NCBI GenBank assembly: GCA_028714855.1
Contig: JAQTLP010000005.1
Location: 1-64,000 of the forward strand
Direction: 5' to 3'
DNA: 64,000 nt
DNA from: Phycisphaerae bacterium
Lineage (GTDB): Bacteria; Planctomycetota; Phycisphaerae; Sedimentisphaerales; Anaerobacaceae
In this document: piece by piece, positions 11,147-19,087 of the stretch
How the letters are laid out: each line of letters begins with the position of its first letter
Position numbering within the stretch: position 1 is the stretch's first letter
Made by a program: the position numbers and the translations under genes
The notes under the pieces: generated by a model
What the model saw: the letters and a program-made list of their open reading frames with translations, nothing else
Database searches by the model: none
What the model was told of the DNA's origin: nothing

Positions 11147-12265
11147 TTGAAAGCTATTCTGTTACTTGAGGATGGTTCTGTTTTTGAAGGCAGCGCTTTT
11201 GGTGCACAAGGCCAAAAGTGCGGCGAGGTCGTTTTTAATACGAGTATGACCGGCTATCAGGAAATCCTCACTGACCCTTCTTACTATGAGCAGATAGTTA
11301 CAATGACTTATCCGCTGATTGGCAACTACGGCACGAACAACAGCGACCCGGAATCGAGAAAAGTTTTCGCCAGCGGCTTTATCGTTAAGGAAAACTGCCC
11401 TTATCCGAGCAATTGGCGAAACAAAACTTCTCTTGGCGAATATCTTAAGAAAAATAACGTCGTCGGCCTCGAAGGAATAGACACGAGAAAACTGGTTAAG
11501 CATATCCGTACCGAAGGCGCGATGAAGGGAATTATTTCCTCGACTGATTTGAATATAAATAAACTCAGGGAAAAACTTCAGCGTTACCCCGGCCTCGTCG
11601 GAAGGGACATAGTTAAAAATGCGACCGCCGGAAAAACTTATAGCTGGAATCGCGGCGTCGTTGATGTAATAACCGGCGAAGAACTCAAGTGTAAGAAAAA
11701 ATATAAGGTCGTAGCTTTCGATTATGGCATAAAATACAACATTCTCCGGCTGCTTTGTTCGCACGGCTGCGACGTCAAAGTTGTTCCCGCCGACGCGTCT
11801 GCCAAACAGGTTCTTCGTCTAAAACCTGACGGCGTTTTCCTAAGCAACGGCCCCGGCGACCCCGCTGCTGTAAGCTACGCAATTGAAACCGTGAAAAATC
11901 TTCTCGGGAAAGTGCCTATCTTCGGTATTTGTCTCGGCCATCAGTTACTCGGCCTTGCACTTGGCGGAAAAACCTACAAACTCAAATTCGGCCACAGAGG
12001 GGCCAATCATCCCGTCAAAAATCTGCAGACTGGTGCAGTCGAAATCACCACCCAAAACCACGGCTTTTGCGTCGACATTAATTCTCTAAAAGGCAAGCAC
12101 GTCGACGTTACCCATGTTAATTTAAACGATAATACCAATGAGGGCATCCGTTCCGAAAAGCTGTCTGCTTTTTCAGTTCAGTATCACCCCGAAGCTGCTC
12201 CGGGGCCACACGACTCGAACTATTTGTTTGAGAATTTTATACGGCTTATGAACCAGCATAAATAA
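11147..12265 (+). CDS. carA: Carbamoyl-phosphate synthase small subunit
   Basis: This 372-residue subunit hydrolyses glutamine and channels ammonia to CarB. The class I amidotransferase nucleophile is C262 in GICLGHQLLG, and the catalytic His-Glu pair lies in VQYHPEAAPG near the C-terminus. The N-terminal CarA domain includes the typical FNTSMTGYQEILTDPSY stretch. The start codon is TTG at 11147, preceded by GGAG that overlaps the carB stop; no ATG suits the conserved beginning KAILLLEDGSVFEG. The gene closes the glutamine-handling block. Downstream, transcripts probably end at the hairpin at 12447-12484. Confidence 0.97.
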   Translation: MKAILLLEDGSVFEGSAFGAQGQKCGEVVFNTSMTGYQEILTDPSYYEQIVTMTYPLIGNYGTNNSDPESRKVFASGFIVKENCPYPSNWRNKTSLGEYLKKNNVVGLEGIDTRKLVKHIRTEGAMKGIISSTDLNINKLREKLQRYPGLVGRDIVKNATAGKTYSWNRGVVDVITGEELKCKKKYKVVAFDYGIKYNILRLLCSHGCDVKVVPADASAKQVLRLKPDGVFLSNGPGDPAAVSYAIETVKNLLGKVPIFGICLGHQLLGLALGGKTYKLKFGHRGANHPVKNLQTGAVEITTQNHGFCVDINSLKGKHVDVTHVNLNDNTNEGIRSEKLSAFSVQYHPEAAPGPHDSNYLFENFIRLMNQHK

Positions 12266-12348
12266 GGGGGGCTTTGCAAGCTGGTTTGTAAGCACCTTTT
12301 TGGGTGTTTGATAAGTCTTTATCTTTTCTATGGTTATCGTTTTTCGGC

Positions 12349-12396
12349 AGCTAACTCTTAATCAGCGGGTCACAGGTTCGAATCCTGTATCGCCCA
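12349..12396 (+). pseudogene. 3' fragment of a tRNA-Lys(CTT)
   Basis: The stretch holds an anticodon arm with the loop CTCTTAA (anticodon CTT), a variable loop, a perfect T arm (ACAGG TTCGAAT CCTGT) and the 3' acceptor strand ATCGCCC with discriminator A. The matching 5' acceptor GGGCGAT and the D arm are absent upstream, where the sequence is unrelated and T-rich. The anticodon stem has one A-C mismatch. It looks like a tRNA 3' end left by integration or by a rearrangement. It is not a working tRNA gene as read. Confidence 0.7.
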
Positions 12397-12446
12397 TTAC
12401 GCAAGCAAATCGTGCATACTGTAACGGCTCAGTTGATTTAAAAAAC

Positions 12447-12484
12447 GAAGGGCTGCGAGATAACTACTCACAGCCCTTTTGTTT
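12447..12484 (+). terminator. Rho-independent terminator
   Basis: A stem AAGGGCTG(c)GAG pairs with CTC(a)CAGCCCTT around a short AT-rich loop and is followed by TTTTGTTT. It lies downstream of carA and of the tRNA fragment and would end plus-strand transcription before the convergent minus-strand gene. Confidence 0.8.
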
Positions 12485-12774
12485 GCTGACAATTACCTTT
12501 TCGTTCTTCACTCCTCCTCTTCAAAGCATATAAAATGCTTCGAAGAATATTTATGAGTGCCAGCCCGTCCTGGTTTGCCAGCCATCTCATCACCACTCCA
12601 AACCGGATGAGAGCATATTGAACTTAGGTAACAACATCAAGGAAATTTTTGATAATTTTGTTAAAATTTTAATTTTTTTAGTAAATTTTTTTGATAGTTT
12701 TTGGGGATTCTGTAAGTCTTTGTTTTTGCCGGAGTTATTGTTTTCGCTATGCCAACGCTTAATTGGTGCGTTCC

Positions 12775-13488
12775 TTAATCATGCGGCGTTAAGCACAGTT
12801 GTTTTCTTATATTTTCCAATTTTCCAAAACATATAAGCTCATCGCCTGCGATTATTCTCGTATCAGCTGAAGGATTAGGTATCGTCTCATCATTTCGCAC
12901 TATCGCCAAAATATTAATTCCTTGTTGTCTTACTTGCGCGTCCGAAAGCGTTTTATCAAGTATGACGCAAGCATCGCCAACAGCAACCTTTGAGACACCA
13001 TACCCCCCTGTTGCTATCGCAAGCTCTTCAAATGAAACAGATTTAATAATGTCTCTCTTTACCATACGTTTTCTTAAGGCATCTGTTAACTTTCGGGCGA
13101 ATTTTGAATTGGTGAAAATCCTGTAAATGATATATATGACAACAACAATAATTGTCAAATTTATCAATGGCATAAGATTAGATGAGAGAAAACCAGATAA
13201 AAAAGGGAGCTTGACAACTGGTGGCCTTAAAGAATTAGCAAAGGTCGCTATCATAGTAACAAAACCGGCGTGACCCAAAACTATAAGGATAGAGGCGATA
13301 CGCCGCCTTTGGGGAGTTGCCATAATTAATTCAGACTCTTTTGTGGTAAATCCTGTTGCTGTAAAACAGGACAGGGCCTGAAATTTTGCTAGTGACCATT
13401 CTATTCCGGTCAATTGAAAAGCTATCGCTCCGATTCTTACGGCAATAAACGACACAATAAGAACAGTTATAAACAATACCAGATTCAT
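12775..13488 (-). CDS. TrkA-C domain membrane protein with TrkH-like segment
   Basis: The 237-residue protein has three membrane helices (about 3-24, 66-86, 105-128) and then a soluble RCK_C/TrkA-C-type domain (about 150-237) ending in GDELICFGKLENIRK. Between the first two helices lies SCFTATGFTTKESE, which resembles the TGxT/S pore-loop signature of TrkH/KtrB potassium transporters. There is only one such segment, against four in TrkH. This suggests a membrane-bound ion-related regulator or a minimal channel-like subunit; the function is unknown. The ATG at 13488 is chosen because AAGGAG lies 8 bases upstream. The sppA gene lies just upstream on the same strand, 56 bases away. Confidence 0.7.
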   Translation of the reverse strand: MNLVLFITVLIVSFIAVRIGAIAFQLTGIEWSLAKFQALSCFTATGFTTKESELIMATPQRRRIASILIVLGHAGFVTMIATFANSLRPPVVKLPFLSGFLSSNLMPLINLTIIVVVIYIIYRIFTNSKFARKLTDALRKRMVKRDIIKSVSFEELAIATGGYGVSKVAVGDACVILDKTLSDAQVRQQGINILAIVRNDETIPNPSADTRIIAGDELICFGKLENIRKQLCLTPHD

Positions 13489-13544
13489 ATCCAATTCTCC
13501 TTAAACTGCCGCTAAAAAGACCACAACGATTGCGGCAATTACTT

Positions 13545-14591
13545 TTATAAACTCCAAAGATACAATATCTGCGGTGTGTTAAGCTCATACAGCATGGATT
13601 TGTCGATTTTTAAGACGCCCCTGCTGCGAGAGCTTAACAGATATGCCAGAGAAAACGGCTTGCGATATTCCACTACCTGCGCCTTTTCGATCCCCGCCAG
13701 CGACTTGACTTGCTCTATGGCCTCATCGATATATCCGATTTTGTCTATCAGCTTTTCGCTGAGCGCTTCTTCAGCGCCGTAGATGCTGCCGTCAGCCAGT
13801 CGTTTGACATCATCAAATGTAAGCGCTTCCCCCCTGCCCTCGGCAACAATCTGCACGAACCTGTTATAGGCGGGAGAAATTAATTTGTCCTGTACATATT
13901 GCCGCTGTTCATCTGTAACCTGCTGAAAAGGACTTGGCCAATCTTTCTTTTCACTCGACTTGAAAATGACCGGCTGAATACCGAGCTTTTCCTCCAGCAG
14001 CCCCTGGACAACAAAATGCCCCCCTATCACACCTATTGAGCCTGTAATAGCTGTCGGCTCAGCTACAATCTGGTCACATCCTGCCGACACATAATAGCCC
14101 CCCGAAGCAGCAACGCCCTGCATAAACGCCACTGCCGGTTTATCTTCCTCCTGGCGGTACTTGCGAATTTCATTGCAGATTTGGTCGCTGCCGGAAATTG
14201 TTCCGCCCGGCGAGTTCACACGAAGAATCAGTCCCTTTACCCGGCTATCCTGTCGGGCTGATTTTATCTGCTTGTACACATCTCGAGCTAGTTCATCATC
14301 TATTATACCCTGCACAGTGATTACCGCGATTTTAGCCGACCGCGGTCCGGATTGTATAACTTCTTCGGTGAAAACACCTTCCTGCCCTGTAACGAAGACC
14401 GCAGCCACGCCAATCAGCACCAAAAATAACACAACATTTGCCAGCACTGACAGAGTGAGAATAATGCCCCAGAAAATTCTCCAGCCGGTCCGTTTTTTAG
14501 GCATATTTATTACTGATGGTGCGCCATATATTGACTCTAATGGTTTTGGCTGTGATGGTTCGCTGCGATTATTGTTCTGCTCAAAATCCAT
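13545..14591 (-). CDS. sppA: Signal peptide peptidase SppA, short type
   Basis: The 348-residue membrane serine protease degrades signal peptides left after secretion. One membrane helix spans about 40-68. The protease domain follows, with the nucleophile S163 in GVAASGGYYVS and the probable general base K216 in KSSEKKDWPSP, spaced as in the B. subtilis enzyme (S147/K199). The oxyanion-type glycines are seen in RVNSPGGTISGS. Length fits the single-domain 36-kDa type, not the double-length E. coli form. The start at 14591 has AAGGG 7 bases upstream. It is probably co-transcribed with the TrkA-C protein gene. Confidence 0.93.
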   Translation of the reverse strand: MDFEQNNNRSEPSQPKPLESIYGAPSVINMPKKRTGWRIFWGIILTLSVLANVVLFLVLIGVAAVFVTGQEGVFTEEVIQSGPRSAKIAVITVQGIIDDELARDVYKQIKSARQDSRVKGLILRVNSPGGTISGSDQICNEIRKYRQEEDKPAVAFMQGVAASGGYYVSAGCDQIVAEPTAITGSIGVIGGHFVVQGLLEEKLGIQPVIFKSSEKKDWPSPFQQVTDEQRQYVQDKLISPAYNRFVQIVAEGRGEALTFDDVKRLADGSIYGAEEALSEKLIDKIGYIDEAIEQVKSLAGIEKAQVVEYRKPFSLAYLLSSRSRGVLKIDKSMLYELNTPQILYLWSL

Positions 14592-14700
14592 AATAATCCC
14601 TTTCTAAATGCTGATGCTTCAGTGTAGACCGAACAAACTCCGCTGTCAATAGCAGTCTTGAGGCTTGACAGCGGCGATTTTGACCCTAAAATCACGGCAT

Positions 14701-15648
14701 ATGACTGATTCCGTCCAACGGAAAAAAAAGAAGAAACACAACCTCGTCAAGGATTTGCTTGCCTACCTTGCACTGCGCATCCTCGTGACGTTTCTTTATT
14801 TGTTCGATGTCGAGACCAATCTGAAAACTGCTTGCTTTCTCGGCCGGTTGTTATGGAAATACTACCATCGCGGCCGGAATCGTGCTTTGGACAATCTTCG
14901 TGCCAGTTTCCCTGAAAAGAGCGAGCAATGGGTCTGGGAAACAGGCCGGCGAAGCTTTGAACATATTGTAATGTTGGCGGTGGATGTGCTGTTCACACCT
15001 CGATTAGTAAAAAGACACAACTGGCGGAATTACTCGCGGTACAAAAATGTGGAGAGGACCAAATGGCTGATGCAGGAAGGCCGGGGGCTGCTGATAGTCG
15101 GGGCCCATTACGGCAACTTCGAAATTGTGGGCTACCTGATGGGGTTATTCGGTTTTAATGTTTATAGTATTGCCCGCCCCTTAGACAACAAGTTCATTAA
15201 CAATTACCTTTACGAAGTTCGCCAGCAAATGGGGCAAAAAATAATCGACAAAAAAGGTGCAGCGAAACTGATGGACAAAGCTGCCTCAACCGGCGCGACT
15301 TTATGTTTCATCGCCGACCAGGACGCTGGCAAAAAGGGAATCTTCGTTGACTTCTTCGGCCGAAAGGCCAGCACCTATAAAAGCATAGGATTAATTGCCG
15401 CCACAAATAATATTCCTATAGTGGTGGGATACAGCAGAAGAATCGGAAACCGTTTCTTCTTCGAAATGGGGGTCGAGCGTATTATTTTCCCCGAGGAATG
15501 GGCCGACAAGGAAGACCCCCTCGAATGGATTACGGCTGAATACACCAAAGCGATTGAAAATTTCATACGTGAAGACCCCAGCCAATACTGGTGGTTGCAC
15601 AGGAGATGGAAGCACCAGCCGAAAACAGCTGCACCTAAGCAGCAGTAA
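14701..15648 (+). CDS. LpxL/HtrB-type lipid A acyltransferase
   Basis: This 315-residue protein belongs to the LpxL/LpxM acyltransferase family, which adds secondary acyl chains to lipid A at the inner membrane. The HX4E catalytic motif is visible in GAHYGNFEIVGY, followed by the ARPLDN and FIADQDAGKKG segments usual for the family. A hydrophobic helix near the N-terminus (about 20-38) would anchor it. The ATG at 14701 was chosen; a TTG at 14665 would add 12 residues but has no properly spaced binding site. The exact acyl position and donor cannot be told. It implies an outer membrane with lipid A-like lipid. Confidence 0.88.
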   Translation: MTDSVQRKKKKKHNLVKDLLAYLALRILVTFLYLFDVETNLKTACFLGRLLWKYYHRGRNRALDNLRASFPEKSEQWVWETGRRSFEHIVMLAVDVLFTPRLVKRHNWRNYSRYKNVERTKWLMQEGRGLLIVGAHYGNFEIVGYLMGLFGFNVYSIARPLDNKFINNYLYEVRQQMGQKIIDKKGAAKLMDKAASTGATLCFIADQDAGKKGIFVDFFGRKASTYKSIGLIAATNNIPIVVGYSRRIGNRFFFEMGVERIIFPEEWADKEDPLEWITAEYTKAIENFIREDPSQYWWLHRRWKHQPKTAAPKQQ

Positions 15649-15666
15649 ATTGTATTATATCAAATA

Positions 15667-16959
15667 ATGAAACCGAAAATTCTCCTGTTAAATCCGCCGA
15701 TTTATGATTTTGCCGCTTATGATTTTTGGTTAAAACCATACGGCCTGTTAAGCGCAGCAGGATACCTTCGCGGCAAAGCTGAATTTATCATCTTCGATTA
15801 TCTCGACCGTCTGCATCCATTTATGACCGGGCGGAAAGAACTGAAATTTGACAAATGGGGACGGGGCCGGTTTTACTTTGAAAAGGTTACACGCCCCCCC
15901 TGCTTAGCACAAATCCCAAGGTATTTTCGTCGGTTTGGCCTGCCCCGCAGTCTTTTTCAGAACTTCCTTACAAAACAGCAGCCGTGCGATTTTATATTTG
16001 TTCAGACGATGATGACCTATTGGTACAACGGCGTTCAGGAAGTAATAGAGGATGTTCGCAAGACTTGGCCGAAAGCAAAAATCGTACTGGGCGGCAATTA
16101 CGTTACTCTCTGTTACAATCACGCGCAAAAATTAGGAGCGGATTTTTTGGTGCGGGACGCCGACTTACAGCTACTATGGGAGTATCTAAACATCACGCCG
16201 GACTTGAAACAACCGGCATTGTGGGAGGCATACGAAAAGCTAAATGTCGGCGTTCTGAAATTATCCGATGGCTGCCCTTTTAACTGCACTTATTGCTCGG
16301 TGCCGAATATTTACGGCAAATTCGAAGCCCGGCCGATGGAGCACTCATTGGCTGAATTGCAGCTTTTGGTAAAACTCGGCGTCGAGAATATCGCCTTCTA
16401 TGATGACGCCTTGCTGTTCGATGCTGAAAAAGTCTTAATTCCATTTTTAGAAGAGGTGTTGAGGCACAGTATAGAGGTAAATTTTCATACGCCAAATGCT
16501 ATTAATGCGCGCTTTATCACGAGCAAATTGGCAAAACTGATGGTGCAGGCCGGATTTAAAACCTTTTACCTGGGTTTCGAGAGCTCTTCTCCGGAATGGC
16601 AGCAGCGCACCGGCTCGAAAGTCTTTAGCGATGAGCTTGCGCAGGCAGTCAAACACCTCACCGCTGCCGGAGCGGAGCCAACAAATATTACCGCCTATCA
16701 GATTCTCGGCCATCCTTACACCGATATCCAGGAACTGGAAGCTTCTATGCATTTTGCGAATAGTCTGGGCATTCGAGGAATGCTGGCAGACTTCTCGCCG
16801 ATACCCGGAACGCCTGACGGCGAATACTGCCGCAAATGGGTGGATATGAATGAGCCGCTGTTTCATAACAAGACCGCATTCCCGAATATCCTGCTGGGCT
16901 TCGACGAAACAAACCGCCTGAAAGACCTGCAGCGGCAATTAAATCGAAACGTTGATTAA
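15667..16959 (+). CDS. B12-binding-type radical SAM protein
   Basis: The 430-residue protein has an N-terminal cobalamin-binding-like region starting KILLLNPPIYDF and continuing to the LGGNYVTL segment. A radical SAM core follows with C203, C207 and C210 (CPFNCTYC) holding the 4Fe-4S cluster. A GFESSSPEWQQRTGSK segment resembles those in the BchE/MiaB-like broad superfamily. The DxHxxG motif typical of B12 binding is not seen, so cobalamin use is doubtful. It begins 18 bases after the acyltransferase gene and may be co-transcribed with it, which hints at lipid or envelope modification. The substrate is unknown. Confidence 0.8.
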   Translation: MKPKILLLNPPIYDFAAYDFWLKPYGLLSAAGYLRGKAEFIIFDYLDRLHPFMTGRKELKFDKWGRGRFYFEKVTRPPCLAQIPRYFRRFGLPRSLFQNFLTKQQPCDFIFVQTMMTYWYNGVQEVIEDVRKTWPKAKIVLGGNYVTLCYNHAQKLGADFLVRDADLQLLWEYLNITPDLKQPALWEAYEKLNVGVLKLSDGCPFNCTYCSVPNIYGKFEARPMEHSLAELQLLVKLGVENIAFYDDALLFDAEKVLIPFLEEVLRHSIEVNFHTPNAINARFITSKLAKLMVQAGFKTFYLGFESSSPEWQQRTGSKVFSDELAQAVKHLTAAGAEPTNITAYQILGHPYTDIQELEASMHFANSLGIRGMLADFSPIPGTPDGEYCRKWVDMNEPLFHNKTAFPNILLGFDETNRLKDLQRQLNRNVD

Positions 16960-17004
16960 ACAAGGGTTGCTTATATAATGTAAACACTATCAAGGAGCAA
17001 GCTA

Positions 17005-18096
17005 ATGAAAAAGAAAAGGTCTATTGCGATTCTCACAGGCGGCGGCGATTGCCCCGGGACAAACGCTGTAATCAGAGCGGTTGCTAAAAAGGCCATTATT
17101 GAGCTCGGGATTGAAGTTATCGGCATAGAGGATGGCTTCGAAGGTCTTATTAACCGCAGATGGCGGAAACTTCATTATGAGGACGTCTCGGGAATTCTGA
17201 CTATCGGAGGCACGATATTAGGCACATCCAACAAGGCAGACCCATATAGATTCGCTGTCGGAAAAGGAAAAAAAACGCAGTTTCGTGACGTTTCTAAAAC
17301 AGTTATCGCAAACCTGAAAAAGATGGGAGTTGAGTGCCTTGTGTGCATCGGTGGAGACGGCACATTATTTATAGCAAACAGATTTCATAAGGACGGCATC
17401 CCTATTGTGGCTGTGCCGAAGACAATAGACAATGACCTGCGGGGCACAGATGTGACGTTTGGTTTTGATACAGCCGTCTCGATTGCGACAGAGGCCATCG
17501 ACAGGGTGCATACCACGGCCCAGTCGCACCATCGAGTGATGATTGTCGAGGTGATGGGCCGGACCGCCGGCTGGATCGCCCTATATTCCGGCGTCGCGGG
17601 CGGAGGCGACATAATCCTTATCCCTGAAATCCCTTACAATATTGACTCCGTGGTCAGCAAAGTCAAAGGCAGAAACAGAATGGGCAAAAGGTTCAGCATC
17701 GTGGTTGTCTCCGAAGGAGCAAAACCAAAAGGCGGCGAGGTCGTAATACAGAAAATCGTAAAGAATAGTCCTGAGCAGGTCCGCTTAGGCGGGATAAGCT
17801 TTGTATTGGGGCATCAGATAGAACAGGTAACCGGCATAGAAACACGGCAGGTTGTGCTGGGGCATTTGCAGCGAGGCGGCTCTCCCACACCAACAGACAG
17901 GGTTCTTGCGACCCAACTGGGAACAAAAGCGGTCGAACTGATTGAGAATAGGCAGTTTGGATATATGGCAGCGGTGAAGGGAAACGATATAGCCGCTGTT
18001 AAGCTTGAAGAGATTGCCAAAGGCCCCCGAAATGTTCCGCTTAAACACCCGCTGATAATCACTGCACGGGCGGTTGGCACGTGTTTTGGTGATTGA
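17005..18096 (+). CDS. pfkA: 6-phosphofructokinase
   Basis: The 363-residue protein phosphorylates fructose 6-phosphate. It starts with the phosphate-binding TGGGDCPGTNAVIRA segment. Catalytic D142 lies in PKTIDND. The two positions that usually report the phosphate donor disagree: the GGDGT loop has Gly119 (ATP-like) while PKTIDND has Lys139 (PPi-like). Family knowledge includes ATP-dependent enzymes with this Gly/Lys pair, such as the trypanosome enzymes, so ATP is more likely but not proven. A strong AAGGAGC binding site lies 7 bases before the ATG. It appears to be a single-gene unit. Confidence 0.92.
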   Translation: MKKKRSIAILTGGGDCPGTNAVIRAVAKKAIIELGIEVIGIEDGFEGLINRRWRKLHYEDVSGILTIGGTILGTSNKADPYRFAVGKGKKTQFRDVSKTVIANLKKMGVECLVCIGGDGTLFIANRFHKDGIPIVAVPKTIDNDLRGTDVTFGFDTAVSIATEAIDRVHTTAQSHHRVMIVEVMGRTAGWIALYSGVAGGGDIILIPEIPYNIDSVVSKVKGRNRMGKRFSIVVVSEGAKPKGGEVVIQKIVKNSPEQVRLGGISFVLGHQIEQVTGIETRQVVLGHLQRGGSPTPTDRVLATQLGTKAVELIENRQFGYMAAVKGNDIAAVKLEEIAKGPRNVPLKHPLIITARAVGTCFGD

Positions 18097-18187
18097 AACG
18101 TAGCCTACCGGCATTTGATTTTTCATTCCAAATCCCGTATATTTATCAACTTATGAGTACCAGATAAAAACTAGACAGGAGAAAGTT

Positions 18188-19087
18188 ATGGCAAAAAATT
18201 CTCTAATGCGAGGTCTTGGCTATAAGGTAATTCTGTTCGCAGCCGTCGTCGCCCTTGCGGTGCCCTGCCCGGCTAAAACGCCTTGCGGGAAAACCGCCTT
18301 AGCTAAGTCATCTGACGGCAAGCTGATTAGCTACAACGTCTTCGGAAAAGGCAATGTAACTCTTGTGTTCGTCCACGGCTGGAGCTGCGACAGCAGGTAT
18401 TGGCAATATCAAATTCCGTATTTTGCCAAAAAATATCAGGTTGTTACCGTTGACTTGGCAGGACACGGCCACTCAGAACAGACCCGAAAGGTGTATTCGC
18501 TGGAAAGTTTCAGCGAAGATGTAAAGGCTGTAGTTGAGAAACTTGATGCGAAAAAAGTTATTCTCATAGGCCATTCGATGAGCGGCGAAATCGTCGCAAA
18601 AGCCTCGACACTAATGCCCGGCCGTGTCATAGGCATTATCGGCGTTGATACTATTCAAAATGTCGAGGATACTATGCCTGAAGAGCAATTTGACACAATG
18701 ACTACAGGGCTGAAAACGGATTTTAAAGGCACAGTCAAAAATTTTGTGGAATCGATGCTTGGCAAAGATATGAAGTCGGAATTAAAGGAATGGATTATAG
18801 ATGATATGTCCGCGGAGCCGCCGGATGTTGCTGTCAGTGCATTTGAGGAATATGTTGAAAAATTTGAAAATAATGGGATTGCGAACCTTTTCAAGGAAGT
18901 AAAAGTGCCGGTTCACTGCATCAATGCAGATCTTTGGCCGACGAATCCCGAAGTAAATCGCAAATATATAGCCTTCTACAACGTCGTTTTTATGAAAAAC
19001 GCCGGACATTTTATTATGCTGGAGCGCCCGGCCGAGTTTAACAAACTGCTCGATTCCAACATCAAAGAATTATTAAAACAAAAGTGA
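18188..19087 (+). CDS. Exported alpha/beta hydrolase
   Basis: The 299-residue protein begins with a positively charged start and a hydrophobic stretch (about 11-27) ending near PCPAKT, a probable signal peptide or lipoprotein-like leader. The alpha/beta hydrolase fold follows. The oxyanion motif is HGWS at 63-66. The nucleophile is S130 in GHSMSGE, with candidate acid D248 and catalytic H274 in NAGHFIML. Substrate unknown; esterase or haloperoxidase-like are both possible. GGAG lies upstream of the ATG. It overlaps miaB by 4 bases, which suggests coupled translation with an unrelated enzyme. Confidence 0.82.
   Translation: MAKNSLMRGLGYKVILFAAVVALAVPCPAKTPCGKTALAKSSDGKLISYNVFGKGNVTLVFVHGWSCDSRYWQYQIPYFAKKYQVVTVDLAGHGHSEQTRKVYSLESFSEDVKAVVEKLDAKKVILIGHSMSGEIVAKASTLMPGRVIGIIGVDTIQNVEDTMPEEQFDTMTTGLKTDFKGTVKNFVESMLGKDMKSELKEWIIDDMSAEPPDVAVSAFEEYVEKFENNGIANLFKEVKVPVHCINADLWPTNPEVNRKYIAFYNVVFMKNAGHFIMLERPAEFNKLLDSNIKELLKQK

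Noticed and set aside
12330-12533. 67-residue protein gene
   Set aside because: The translation carries GSNPVSPI, the usual translation of a tRNA T arm, and runs through the tRNA fragment and terminator.
12618-12836. 72-residue Phe/Leu-rich protein gene
   Set aside because: The sequence is low-complexity T-rich DNA, has no ribosome binding site and overlaps the end of the convergent TrkA-C gene.
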